From NCBI RefSeq assembly GCF_018860705.1, contig NZ_JAHKQA010000028.1:1-32001 (forward strand): a DNA stretch of 32,001 nucleotides, read 5' to 3'. Of this stretch, positions 15,905 to 24,409 are shown one piece after another. Below the pieces are notes generated by a model. It did no database searches, was not told the origin of the DNA, and saw only the letters and a list, made by a program, of their open reading frames with translations. Source of the stretch: Citreicella sp. C3M06. Its GTDB lineage: Bacteria; Pseudomonadota; Alphaproteobacteria; Rhodobacterales; Rhodobacteraceae. The position numbers and the translations under genes were made by a program. Positions within the stretch are counted from its first letter, which is position 1. Each line of letters opens with the position of its first letter.

Positions 15905-16828
15905 TTGGACATCGCGCTGATCCGAACGTTTCTCGAAGTGGCTGCGTCCGGCTCTTTCGTGAACGCCAGTGAACGCCTCGGCGTGACCCAATCCGCTGTC
16001 AGTCTTCGGATCGCACGTTTGGAAACCGAACTGGGAAAGGCGCTGTTCACCCGGTCAAAGGCTGGCGCGGAGCTGACATCGGCTGGTCGGGAATTCGAAC
16101 GCTACGCCCTGTCGCTCATCAAGATCTGGGAGGAAGCTCGCCAGCAGATTGGTGTTCCAGAGGGCTATACCAAGTCTCTCAGCATTGGTGCGCAGTACTC
16201 CTTGTGGCCACGCCTTGGCTTTCAGTGGATCGACCTGATGCGATCCCGGATGCCCACGCTCAATGTCCGCGCCGAGCTTGGAATGCCCGATCGTCTGACA
16301 CGGTTTCTGGTGGAAGGGACTGTTCAGATCGGATTGATGTACTCTCCGCGCCTGCGCCCGGGATTGTCGGCCTCCAAGGCTCTGAACGAGGAACTTGTGA
16401 TGGTAGCCTCTTGGCAGGCCGGTCTTGACGACATTGCAGAGCACTACGTTTTTGTCGATTGGGGGCCGGAATTTGTTCACTCTCACACCCTCGAATTGCC
16501 AAACCTGACCAATCCCGGCCTGACCTTGGCACTGGGAGCCATGGCGACAGAATATGTCCTGACACACCGGGCGGTGGCCTACCTTCCCGCGCGTTACATC
16601 AAGAATTACCTCGACGCCGGGCAACTCTTTCTGGTGCCCGATGCTCCGGTGTTTCCCTACCCGGTCTGGACCGTCTGGAGAGATGACCTAGACGAGGACA
16701 TCCGAGAGACCGCAGAAGCCACACTTGTGTCTATTCAGTCACAGGTTCGCGACGATCAGAGTTCTGTCATTTCCCAGCTCGTCGATATCAGTGGGGACGA
16801 CACATCCCAAGTGTCTGACGCAGGCTGA
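15905..16828 (+). CDS. LysR-family transcriptional regulator
   Basis: 307 residues starting at TTG (15905), because MDIALIRTFLEVAASGSF is the regular start of these regulators and no ATG lies nearby. The winged helix-turn-helix at about 1-60 includes NASERLGVTQSAVSLRIARLE. The remainder is a substrate-binding co-inducer domain with YSLWPRLGFQWIDLMR, ELGMPDRLTRFLVEG, HYVFVDWGPEFVHSH and AAYLPARYIKNYL-type blocks (here AVAYLPARYIKNYL). Close relatives appear in Rhodobacteraceae as I recall, but the effector is unknown. No target operon is obvious; the gene downstream encodes an outer-membrane protein. Confidence 0.88.
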   Translation: MDIALIRTFLEVAASGSFVNASERLGVTQSAVSLRIARLETELGKALFTRSKAGAELTSAGREFERYALSLIKIWEEARQQIGVPEGYTKSLSIGAQYSLWPRLGFQWIDLMRSRMPTLNVRAELGMPDRLTRFLVEGTVQIGLMYSPRLRPGLSASKALNEELVMVASWQAGLDDIAEHYVFVDWGPEFVHSHTLELPNLTNPGLTLALGAMATEYVLTHRAVAYLPARYIKNYLDAGQLFLVPDAPVFPYPVWTVWRDDLDEDIRETAEATLVSIQSQVRDDQSSVISQLVDISGDDTSQVSDAG

Positions 16829-16971
16829 TTTCTCTTTGGGTGAGAAATAGTCGTCTTATCGATAAATAAGATAAATATATCATGTTTTATCGGGGTGGCT
16901 AAGTCATGTTCCAGCACATGATGCTCCCGGCCTTTTGGACGGGTCACCTTCTAGGGGGGAGGAACCAACCC
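16829..16971 (+). promoter_or_regulatory. AT-rich leader of the DUF481 gene
   Basis: A 7-bp inverted repeat, ATTTCTC (16828-16834) and GAGAAAT (16842-16848), overlaps the LysR stop and could be a weak terminator or an operator. From about 16855 to 16895 the sequence is strikingly AT-rich for this genome, with GATAAATAAGATAAATA in the middle, as in promoters or nucleoid-protein and iron-regulator sites. AGGGGGGAGGA at 16953-16962 is a strong ribosome site for the ATG at 16972. Confidence 0.45.
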
Positions 16972-17808
16972 ATGAAAACCGCAACCACATTCCAGCTGAG
17001 CGCAGCGATGCTGATCGCTGCCTTGTCGGGCACTGCCGTATCCGCCCAAAATCTGATCGGTCGCGATTCCATTGCAGAAGACCGGAACGAGGATCTGCTC
17101 GAAGCCATCGAAGACGATGCCGAGCGCGAGCTCGACCGGTTCGGCAACGAAGGCCGCCCGCAGGGCTTCACCGGCTCTTTCGCCCTGCGCGGCATCGCGT
17201 CTTCGGGCAATACGGACAGCCTCGACGTGGGCATTGGCACAGACATGAACTATGTCTGGGGCGTGAACGGCGTCCAGTTTCAGATGAACTACGTCTACGG
17301 CGAAGATGACGACGTGAAGACCGAGGAAAGCCTGTATTACGACCTCGAATATACGCGCGACTTCACCCCTGTCGTCTTCGGCTACGCCAAGGTGCAAGGT
17401 ACGGTCGACGAATTCTCGGACTATGAGACGGATACCTTCGCTTCGCTTGGCTTGGGGTACCGGATCTTCAACGACCCGATCCGCCAGTGGTCCGTTCAGG
17501 CAGGCCCGGGCTACCGGTTTTCGGAGCTCTCGGACCTGAGCCGGGGCGACATCAGCGAGGAAGCGCTGGGGCTGAGTTCGGATTACGCACATAAGCTGAC
17601 CGAGACGCTGTTCCTGACCAACGATACTGATGTGGTCTGGTCGGACTCCGATACCGTGGTCTACAACGACCTCGCTCTGAACGTTGCGATGACCAACAGC
17701 CTTGCGCTGCGAACCAGCATCCTGACCGAATACCATTCGAAAGTGTCCAGCGGTGTGAACCAGTACGACAACACCTACGGCGTGTCTCTGGTCTACACGT
17801 TCAACTGA
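16972..17808 (+). CDS. DUF481 outer-membrane beta-barrel protein
   Basis: 278 residues from the ATG at 16972, chosen for the purine-rich site just upstream and the signal peptide that follows (MKTATTFQLSAAMLIAALSG, cut after VSA). A short acidic stretch (about 30-60) comes first, then the DUF481 pattern: GFTGSFALRGIASSGNTDS, LYYDLEYTRDFTPVVFGYAK, FASLGLGYRIFNDPIRQWSVQAGPGYRF (quoted in parts), and a C-terminal strand ending VSLVYTFN with the terminal aromatic typical of barrels inserted by Bam. Members are outer-membrane proteins, often induced by salt or acid stress; the cargo, if any, is unknown. It is a single gene with its own terminator. Confidence 0.88.
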   Translation: MKTATTFQLSAAMLIAALSGTAVSAQNLIGRDSIAEDRNEDLLEAIEDDAERELDRFGNEGRPQGFTGSFALRGIASSGNTDSLDVGIGTDMNYVWGVNGVQFQMNYVYGEDDDVKTEESLYYDLEYTRDFTPVVFGYAKVQGTVDEFSDYETDTFASLGLGYRIFNDPIRQWSVQAGPGYRFSELSDLSRGDISEEALGLSSDYAHKLTETLFLTNDTDVVWSDSDTVVYNDLALNVAMTNSLALRTSILTEYHSKVSSGVNQYDNTYGVSLVYTFN

Positions 17809-17833
17809 ATCTTCACGACCTCATGTGACTTTG

Positions 17834-17859
17834 GGGGCAGAGCAATCTGCCCCTTTTTT
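17834..17859 (+). terminator. Rho-independent terminator of the DUF481 gene
   Basis: A perfect 8-bp stem GGGGCAGA/TCTGCCCC with loop GCAA is followed by six T residues, starting 26 bases after the stop codon. Confidence 0.92.
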
Positions 17860-18437
17860 CAGTTTTCAAACTCGGCACCACAGCTTCGAAACCAAGCTGT
17901 GAACCGGCGCGCGATTCTGAATCTGTCACAGATTTTGTCATGAATGCGGGTGAAATATCTATATTTCGCGCGATTTGTCAGCGGTGGGCGGGATGCCTGG
18001 GACGTAACGATCTGAATTTTTTGCCGAAAGGACTGCGCGCGAGCCGAAACAATGTGGACGGCGCCGGGGGTGCAATTGATGCAAGGGTAAACGGCTCGAT
18101 TGCGTCCTGCCCCGAGTATGATTGCCGGTCGGCATTGTTGCGCCGCGCGTCGAGCAGCCCCTCCCGCCACTGGCCAGAGGCAAAGGGGGCGATCATGGCC
18201 CTGCGGATCAGGCTCCCGACAAGTCCGACGGTCAGACGGGGGCGAAGAGCGCTTTCAGTGTCGGGCACAGCCGAAGAACACCTCAGATTGACCCCGCTTC
18301 CCGCAGGGCACATCCAGCCCGCGCATGTTTGCTGTAAGCCTATACGTTGCTTGCGCGCGTTTTGCGTCCGGCTTCTGTGACCGCGGCATCCGTTTAAAAA
18401 GCTCCCGACAGAGACGAAACTCCGCTAGGCTCGTGCC
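17860..18437. other. Intergenic stretch without a recognised gene
   Basis: Short open frames occur on both strands but none shows a recognisable domain, ribosome site or family pattern. The longest, on the minus strand at 17978-18313, is Arg/Ala-rich with no similarity I can name. An ATATCTATATTT tract near 17955 is AT-rich. The bases before 18438 presumably include the promoter of the permease gene, but I see no clear boxes. Confidence 0.5.
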
Positions 18438-20213
18438 ATGCAAGCCGAGCTGATACAAATATTCATCCTGCTGGGGAGCGTCTTTGCCCTGCTTGTCTGG
18501 GGGCGTATCCGTTACGATCTTGTGGCTTTTGGCGCATTGATCCTTGCGGCAACGCTTGGGCTGGTGCCGACCGAGGACGTGTTTTCAGGCTTTGGTCATT
18601 CAGCCGTGGCCATTATTGCGCTGGTGCTGATCGTTAGCCGGGGGCTGTCGTCCTCTGGCGCTGTGGAGCTGATCGCATCCAAGCTCATCAACCCCGACCG
18701 GCCGCTGCCGCTGCATATCGCCGTCATCGCCGCGCTGGCGGCCGGATTGTCGGCGATCATCAACAACGTGGCGGCGCTGGCGCTTTTGATGCCGCTCGAT
18801 CTTGAGGCTGCCAAGAAGGCAAAGCGCTCGGCGGGTCAGACCCTGATGCCGCTGTCTTTCGCGACCATTCTGGGCGGGATGATCACCCTGATCGGGACAC
18901 CGCCCAATATCGTGATTTCGGAATACCGTCAGGGCGTTCTGGGCGAGCCTTTCGGCATGTTCGATTTTGCGCCGGTGGGGCTTGCCGTTGCGGTTGCCGG
19001 AATTGGCTTTGTGTCGCTGCTCGGCTGGCGGTTCCTGCCCGCCCGGGCGTCGCTGCTGGACACCGAAGAAGCGGTGATCAAAGGCCGCTACATTGCCGAG
19101 CTGCGTATCGGCGACGAGATGGCGCAAGACGGAATGACGGTGGCGGATCTTTACCCGATGGCGAACGAGGCAGATGTGCATGTTCTGGGCCTGATCCGCC
19201 GTGGCAAACGCCTGCGCGGTCTGGCGCCGCGCCAAGAGCTGCGCGCGCGGGACTTCCTCGTCGTCGAAGGAGATCCCAAATCCATCGAGACCTTCATGGG
19301 GCAGGCGGGGCTTGATTTCGCCGGTGCGGAAAAACACGAAGGCGGCGTGATCGCACCGGGCCTGACCTTGTCCGAGACCATCGTCCCCGAGGGAGCGCGG
19401 ATCGTCGGGCGGACCGCGCGCAGCCTGCGGCTGCTGCAGACACATTCGGTGACGCTTCTGGGCATTGCGCGCGGCGGAGAAAGCTTCACCGATCGCGTGC
19501 GGCTATTGCCGATCCGGGCTGGCGACGTGCTGTTGCTGCTGGGCACACCAGAGCGGGTCGCGGCGGCGACGGACTGGCTTGGCGTGCTCTCCCTCGAGGG
19601 GCGGCAGACCGAAGTGGTGCAGCGCAGCAAGGCGGGGCTGTCGATCGGGGTCTTCCTGCTAGCTGTCGCCATGGCGGTGCTGGGGTTTCTTCCGCTGTCC
19701 GTGGCGCTTGGCGGCGCGGTGATCGCTTATGTCGCCCTCGGCCTTGTCAGCGCGCGCGAGGTCTACGCATCGGTCGAATGGAAGGTCATCGTGCTTCTGG
19801 CCAGTCTCATCCCGCTGGCCGAGGCGTTCGAGCGGGTCGGCGGGGCAGAACTGATCGCCCGGCAGATCGTCAGCCTGAGCGAGGGCTACCCGGCATGGCT
19901 GTCACTGGTTGCCCTGATGGTGGTGACGATGACGCTGTCGGATTTTCTCAACAACGTGGCAACGACGCTGATCGCCGCGCCGATTTCCATGTCGATTGCC
20001 GCGACCACGGACACCAATCCCGACACTTACCTGATGACGGTGGCGGTGGCGGCCTCCTGCGCCTTCCTCACCCCGATCGGGCACAAGAACAACACGCTGA
20101 TCCTCGGGCCCGGCGGGTATCGGTTTGGCGATTACTGGCGCATCGGCCTGCCGCTGGAAATCCTCGTCGTCTGTGTCTCGGTGCCGACCATCCTGCTGGT
20201 CTGGCCGCTGTAA
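18438..20213 (+). CDS. SLC13-family permease with two TrkA-C domains
   Basis: 591 residues. The N-terminal half has about six membrane helices with LSAIINNVAALALLMPLDLEAAKK and ILGGMITLIGTPPNIVISEYR (given in parts: INNVAALALLMP, LIGTPPNIVI). The central cytosolic region (about 205-375) holds two RCK_C/TrkA-C regulatory domains; VLGLIRRGKRLRGLAPRQEL and VTLLGIARGGE mark them. The C-terminal half repeats the pattern with LSDFLNNVATTLIAAPI and FLTPIGHKNNTLILGPGGY. The paired NNVA and TP(P/I)-N/G hairpins are the ion-binding signatures of the divalent anion:sodium symporter family. The substrate could be sulfate, dicarboxylate or another anion; sequence alone does not decide. The ribosome site is weak. 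Confidence 0.88.
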   Translation: MQAELIQIFILLGSVFALLVWGRIRYDLVAFGALILAATLGLVPTEDVFSGFGHSAVAIIALVLIVSRGLSSSGAVELIASKLINPDRPLPLHIAVIAALAAGLSAIINNVAALALLMPLDLEAAKKAKRSAGQTLMPLSFATILGGMITLIGTPPNIVISEYRQGVLGEPFGMFDFAPVGLAVAVAGIGFVSLLGWRFLPARASLLDTEEAVIKGRYIAELRIGDEMAQDGMTVADLYPMANEADVHVLGLIRRGKRLRGLAPRQELRARDFLVVEGDPKSIETFMGQAGLDFAGAEKHEGGVIAPGLTLSETIVPEGARIVGRTARSLRLLQTHSVTLLGIARGGESFTDRVRLLPIRAGDVLLLLGTPERVAAATDWLGVLSLEGRQTEVVQRSKAGLSIGVFLLAVAMAVLGFLPLSVALGGAVIAYVALGLVSAREVYASVEWKVIVLLASLIPLAEAFERVGGAELIARQIVSLSEGYPAWLSLVALMVVTMTLSDFLNNVATTLIAAPISMSIAATTDTNPDTYLMTVAVAASCAFLTPIGHKNNTLILGPGGYRFGDYWRIGLPLEILVVCVSVPTILLVWPL

Positions 20214-20581
20214 GCCGTTAAAGGCAACCTGGGGCGATGCAGATCTGACGATTGACCAAGCACAAAAACCTCGGTGCCGTGACATAGCAGCTTTTGGTGC
20301 AGGGTGCCGTGACTGAATGGCTTTCGTGGCGGCAGACGCATCATGCGACCGGCCAGCGCAGAGCTTTGGCGTGTCTGCCAACGCTTTAGTGCGGCGTTAC
20401 CGAACCGGACATTTGCCGCGCCCGCCACATCAATGCCTCGTCCAAGGGCGGAAGGGCTGACAAGGTCGCGAGATGCGAGTGCCGCGAATGTCGCATCCGC
20501 GCTTCGATCTAGTCTATGCATCGGTTTGGCCTTCACAGCGTTTCCGCACCAACTTGCGATGGGCCGTGTTGATCGCTTTAG
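20214..20581. other. Gap with direct repeat, no recognised gene
   Basis: No gene that I can support. GTGCCGTGAC occurs twice, at 20275-20284 and 20308-20317. The right end runs into the truncated adaptor remnant at 20582, so part of this stretch may be foreign sequence that replaced the adaptor's N-terminal half. Its source is not recognisable. Confidence 0.4.
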
Positions 20582-21178
20582 CAGACGCGGCCCCAGTCCG
20601 ATCAGGCGCAGATTGCGCGCGGCAGCTACACCATTCGGGCACCCATCGCGGGCACGGTTCTGAAACTGGACGCCGAAATTGGGCAGACGATCAGCCCTTC
20701 GACCCGGCTGCTGACCCTTGCCGATCTGAGCGAATTTAGGGTCGAAGCGGATGTGGACGAGGCCTATGCGACGCAGATCGCCCTAGGTCAAAGCTCTGCC
20801 GAGCAACGGGCCGGGCAAACCGCGATACATCGGGGCCATATCAGCTTTGTGGCGAACCGCGTGAACGCCGCCACTGGCGGGCTTGCCGTCAGGATCCGCC
20901 TGGACACTCCGCTCGCGGCTCCAATCGGGCTGACCGCGGCGATAAAGATTATCATAGATGAGCGCGACGCGGCCCAGACGGTTCCACGCACCGCAATGCT
21001 GGATGGACAGAAGGTTTTTGTGCTCGTGGACGGCGTGGCGGACTTGCTGCCTGTAACCGTCGTTGACTGGCCCGCCGCCCGGCTCATCGCAACAGCGGGC
21101 CTTGCTGCGGCCGACGTGGTGATTGCCGATGCGACAGGCAACACGGACGGCCTGAACGTCGCGCCGGAGCAGCGCTGA
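20582..21178 (+). pseudogene. MacA/HlyD-type adaptor, N-terminally truncated
   Basis: A frame open from 20582 to the TGA at 21176-21178 begins inside a protein: QAQIARGSYTIRAPIAGTVL is the end of the alpha-hairpin and the second lipoyl half. It continues with LDAEIGQTISPSTRLLTLADLSEF, VEADVDEAYATQI, the barrel, and VPRTAMLDGQKVFVLVDGVA. This is the C-terminal half of a MacA-like periplasmic adaptor. No signal peptide, first lipoyl half or hairpin is found upstream. The stop overlaps the next ATG (TGATG), where MacB-like permeases usually follow, so the original operon order is still visible. Probably not functional. Confidence 0.8.
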
Positions 21179-21258
21179 TGCTGTATGCCCTTAAGATCGC
21201 AACACGGTATCTGACTGCGAACAATACCCAGACGGCCCTGCTGGTGACAGGGGTCGTG
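21178..21258 (+). pseudogene. MacB-like ABC permease, N-terminal stub
   Basis: [20 protein letters not shown], then LLVTGV, is the usual start of FtsX/MacB-type permeases (cytosolic amphipathic helix, then the first membrane helix). After about 26 residues similarity ends and the frame runs into IS21-type helper protein sequence. The remaining 350 or more residues of a permease are missing. Confidence 0.65.
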
Positions 21259-21306
21259 GGCGTAAAATCCGTCTCGACACAAATCGCAGTTGCAGGGTTC
21301 CTGACA

Positions 21307-21470
21307 CGGCGGGCGCAGGTAACCACCAATCTGGCCTTTGGCGAATGGCCCACCACCTTCGGCGATGCCAAGATGAGCACTGCACTCCTCGACCGCCTCA
21401 CTCACCATTGCGACATCATCGAGACCTGAAAGGAGAGCTGGCGCTTCAGAATCCGCGAATGGTCATCAAT
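21307..21470 (+). pseudogene. IstB (IS21 helper ATPase) C-terminal remnant
   Basis: [40 protein letters not shown] is the conserved C-terminal end of IstB, the ATPase that assists the IS21 transposase. A one-base loss after CDIIET introduces TGA at 21427; KESWRFRIRE continues in the next frame. It is fused in frame to the permease stub, suggesting an IS21-type insertion into the macB-like gene followed by a deletion that removed almost the whole IS and permease. Confidence 0.8.
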
Positions 21471-21867
21471 CCACCGCTCGCCCGATCCGCCTCCGCCACC
21501 TGAAAACTACGCCGCATCAGGCCAGACACCCCAGCAACAGAGGGGGCAATGTTCCACGCCTATCCTTGGGCAGAGTTGTGTGCCGATTAACAGAAAACGC
21601 TGCCGTGGTGACGGTCTGATCCTGATCGACCGGACATGATCGTGTCGCGCGGCGTGGCGGCGCTCAAAAAACAGGCAGGTTCGAGAAGTGGTGACATTCG
21701 CCAGCCTTTGAACGTGCCATCCGGCGTCGGAAACGGGCTGTTTGCGTGCCTTTGCAGCGGCAATTCCAGAGCGACGGTCTGCGCAGGTTAAGTCCCTGTC
21801 AAAATTATACTTATCACCCGTCCGAGGTGCGACGCCCCCGGCTGTGCGCTGTGTTGATCCGTAAGGT
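21471..21867. other. Intergenic stretch without a recognised gene
   Basis: Follows the IstB remnant; the left part may be the IS21 end. Open frames present on both strands lack ribosome sites and recognisable domains. CAAAATTATACTTATCACC near 21799-21817 is the only AT-rich patch. Confidence 0.4.
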
Positions 21868-21892
21868 ATCACAAATTCCGATCAATTGTGAT
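21868..21892. promoter_or_regulatory. Dyad ATCACAA-N11-TTGTGAT upstream of the catabolic cluster
   Basis: A perfect 7-bp inverted repeat (21868-21874, 21886-21892) in an AT-rich patch, followed by a TATACT -10-like box at 21913-21918 and the gene start at 21959. Its size and symmetry fit a dimeric repressor or activator. The cluster encodes a LysR protein (27536), the natural candidate to bind here, but that is inference. Confidence 0.6.
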
Positions 21893-21958
21893 CTAGATAT
21901 ACAGTTTTGGGTTATACTCCGAGTCGTGCCACGGTCCCGTCCCAACAGGAGACCCCCA

Positions 21959-22792
21959 ATGGACGTCAAACCCAAACCGCACCGCACCAGCCATCCAGAG
22001 CTTACCGGGCTGTCCGCCCCGGAGGTCCGACAGGTATTGCGCGCCAACGCCTATTTTGGCCACACGGCAGGTCTGTGCACGGGGCGGTTGCAGTGCAATC
22101 TCGTCATTCTGCCTGCGGCGGATGGTGTGGATTTCCAGCGGTTCTGTCAGGAAAACCCGGTGTTCTGCCCGCTGATCGCCGCCTCTGCGCCGGGCGAGAC
22201 CGGGTTTGCGGATCTCGGCGCGGATATCGACCTGCGCAGCGATCTGCCGCTGTATTTCGTCTACCGCCCCGGTCAGGCGGTTGAGCGGGTTCAGGACATC
22301 AAGGCGCTGTGGCGCGATGACTTCATGGCCTTTGCGGTGGGCTGTTCGTTCACCTTCGAGAATGCCCTGATGCGCGCGGGCGTCGAAATGCGCCATGTCA
22401 CCGAAGACGTGACTGTCCCGATGTATCGCAGCAACATTGCCACCACCCCGGTGGGCCGTTTTGGCGGGCCAGCCGTGGTCAGCATGCGCCCGATCCCCAA
22501 GGAGCGCGCCGATGACGTGCGCCGCATCTGTCAGGCCTTTCCCCATGCCCATGGCGCGCCAGTGCATATCGGTGATCCGGCCGAGATCGGCATCACAGAT
22601 ATTACCTCCCCCGACTGGGGCGCGGCCGTCACGATCAAGGACGGCGAGGTGCCCGCCTTCTGGGGCTGCGGCGTCACCACGCAGGTCGCGCTGTCCAATG
22701 CCGCGCCCGAAATCGCCATCACCCACGCCCCCGGTGCCATGCTGATCACCGATGCGGACGAGGCCATGCCCACCGGCTTTGCCGCGCCCTGA
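21959..22792 (+). CDS. DUF1445 (YcsI / D-glutamate cyclase-like) protein, putative hydro-lyase
   Basis: 277 residues from the ATG at 21959, with AACAGGAG 8 bases upstream. Family markers seen are LCTGRLQCNLVILPAADGVDF, FCQENPVFCPLI, VGCSFTFENALMRAGV, VSMRPIPKER and FWGCGVTTQVAL. DUF1445 proteins are annotated as putative hydro-lyases, and a mammalian member is D-glutamate cyclase, which acts on D-glutamate and its lactam 5-oxo-D-proline. It opens a cluster with a TRAP transporter and hydrolases, so I expect it to act on the imported compound, perhaps on a ring-forming amino acid derivative. The true substrate is not determined. Confidence 0.85.
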   Translation: MDVKPKPHRTSHPELTGLSAPEVRQVLRANAYFGHTAGLCTGRLQCNLVILPAADGVDFQRFCQENPVFCPLIAASAPGETGFADLGADIDLRSDLPLYFVYRPGQAVERVQDIKALWRDDFMAFAVGCSFTFENALMRAGVEMRHVTEDVTVPMYRSNIATTPVGRFGGPAVVSMRPIPKERADDVRRICQAFPHAHGAPVHIGDPAEIGITDITSPDWGAAVTIKDGEVPAFWGCGVTTQVALSNAAPEIAITHAPGAMLITDADEAMPTGFAAP

Positions 22793-22828
22793 CACAACAA
22801 CAAGACCACCCAACAAGGAGAGACCACG

Positions 22829-23866
22829 ATGAAATCCACCATCAGCCTGTTGACCATGACCATCGCCCTGACCGGCGGCGCCGCTATTGCCGAAGAGCTT
22901 GCCGTCGTCGGCAGCTGGAGCGGCCTGCCGCTGCACAAGCAGTACGAAAAGCCGTTCTGGGAAGACAAGATGCCCGCCGCCAGCGATGGCAAGATCACTG
23001 CGGCGCTGACCACCCATGACCAGATGGGCATCGGCGGCGGCGACGTGTTCCGCATGCTCGGGCAGGGCGTGTTCGATGTGGGCATGACCGTGGCCGATTA
23101 CGCGGTGGCCGATTCCGCCGCGCTCGAAGGTTTCGACGTGCCGCTGATCGCCACCGATGCCGCCGACGCCAAGGCCATGGTAGACGCCTCGCGCCCGCTG
23201 ATGGACGAGATCTTTGCCGATGTGTTCAACGCCAAGGTTCTGGGCGTCGCGCCCTATCCGCCGCAGGTGGTGTTCTGCAACGCCGAGATCGGCTCGCTCG
23301 CCGATCTTGAGGGCAAGAAGGTGCGCGCCTCGGGCCGCATGACCGGCAAGCTGCTCGAAGCGCTTGGCGCCGAAGCGGTCAGCATCAGCTTTGGCGAAGT
23401 GCCCGGCGCGCTGCAAAAGGGCGTGGTCGATTGCGCCGTGACCGGGGCCGGATCTGGCTATAGCGCCGGTTGGTGGGAAGTGTCGACGCATCTGATGCCG
23501 ATCCCGCTGGGCGGCTGGGATCCGGTTGTCACCGCGATCAACCTCGACAAGTGGACTTCGCTCAGCGCCGAAGATCAGGCGCTGATCCAGACCGCCGTCA
23601 CCGACGAGCTCGAAGCCCCCGCATGGGCCAGTGCGCAGGCCGCGCTTGCCACCGACGTCGCCTGCCTGACCGGCGAAGGCGAATGCCCGACCGAAGCCCG
23701 CAGCATGACGCTGGTCGAAGCCACGGCGCAAGATCAGGAAACCGCGCGCGACATCCTTGTGACCGAAGTGCTGCCTGACTGGGCCGAACGCGCCGGCGGC
23801 GACTGGGGCCAGCGCTGGAACGACACCGTGGGCGCTGCCACCGGCGTTCAGATCGATCTGAAGTAA
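22829..23866 (+). CDS. dctP: TRAP transporter substrate-binding protein (DctP type)
   Basis: 345 residues, with ACAAGGAGAGACC just upstream and a signal peptide (MKSTISLLTMTIALTGGAA, cut after AIA). The mature part has the DctP fold: PFWEDKMPAASDGKITAALT, GVFDVGMTVADYAV, then the ligand-binding hinge GSLADLEGKKVRASGRMTGK (with the conserved Arg that usually holds the substrate carboxylate), LGAEAVSISFGEVPGALQKG and VDCAVTGAGSGYSAGWWEV. The ligand is probably a carboxylate but is not identifiable. It is followed 9 bp later by the small and large membrane subunits. The symbol denotes the family, not a C4-dicarboxylate specificity. Confidence 0.9.
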   Translation: MKSTISLLTMTIALTGGAAIAEELAVVGSWSGLPLHKQYEKPFWEDKMPAASDGKITAALTTHDQMGIGGGDVFRMLGQGVFDVGMTVADYAVADSAALEGFDVPLIATDAADAKAMVDASRPLMDEIFADVFNAKVLGVAPYPPQVVFCNAEIGSLADLEGKKVRASGRMTGKLLEALGAEAVSISFGEVPGALQKGVVDCAVTGAGSGYSAGWWEVSTHLMPIPLGGWDPVVTAINLDKWTSLSAEDQALIQTAVTDELEAPAWASAQAALATDVACLTGEGECPTEARSMTLVEATAQDQETARDILVTEVLPDWAERAGGDWGQRWNDTVGAATGVQIDLK

Positions 23867-23875
23867 GGGGCTGAC

Positions 23876-24409
23876 ATGACAACGCTCCTCTCGTTCCTGC
23901 GGATGCTGAACGAAAAGCTGGCGGTGGCCGCGGGTCTGCTGCTGCTGCTCAGCGTCTGCGTCACCCTTTACGACGTGATAGCCAGACCGTTCGGCATGTC
24001 TCTTGGCGGCACCGACGAGCTGTCGGGCTATGCCATGGCCGTGGTGACGAGCTGGGGCGTAAGCTACGCCCTGACCTGCCTTGCCCATGTGCGGATCGAC
24101 ATCATCCGCGCACGGGGAGGCACCGCGGTCAGGGCGTGGTTCGACGCCGTGTCGATCCTGTCGCTTGCGGCGGTGGCGGTCACGGTGGCCTATCGGGCCT
24201 GGCCGGTGCTGGCGAAATCCATCGCCAACAATTCCACCGCGAACACCACGCTGGAAACGCCGCTGTGGATTCCGCAATCGCTGTGGATGGCCGGTTGGCT
24301 GTGGTTCGCCCTGTCGGCGGTGATGCTGGCGGCCTGCGTCTGCCTGTTTCTTGTCTGCGGGCGCCATGACGACATCGAAGAATTTGCCGGATCGCGAGGC
24401 GAAGCATGA
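23876..24409 (+). CDS. dctQ: TRAP transporter small membrane subunit (DctQ type)
   Basis: 177 residues with four hydrophobic segments (about 12-33, 48-66, 88-107 and 130-155). VTLYDVIARPFGMSLGGTDELSGYAM and the later loop THVRIDII-type block (here LAHVRIDIIRARG) are typical of DctQ. It forms the membrane scaffold with the large subunit. The stop overlaps the start of the next gene by ATGA, so translation is coupled. Confidence 0.88.
   Translation: MTTLLSFLRMLNEKLAVAAGLLLLLSVCVTLYDVIARPFGMSLGGTDELSGYAMAVVTSWGVSYALTCLAHVRIDIIRARGGTAVRAWFDAVSILSLAAVAVTVAYRAWPVLAKSIANNSTANTTLETPLWIPQSLWMAGWLWFALSAVMLAACVCLFLVCGRHDDIEEFAGSRGEA

Noticed and set aside
17978-18313. A 111-codon minus-strand frame in the gap before the SLC13 gene
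   Set aside because: No ribosome site, no domain pattern, and an amino-acid composition (Arg, Ala, Ser) typical of chance frames in GC-rich DNA.
18295-18320. GCTTCCCGCAGGGCACATCC as a further copy of the palindromic element
   Set aside because: Only a few bases match; neither the hairpin nor the GAGAGGG tail is present.
21893-24367. An 824-codon minus-strand frame opposite the DUF1445, dctP and dctQ genes
   Set aside because: Same codon-bias effect; the plus-strand proteins match known families with good ribosome sites.
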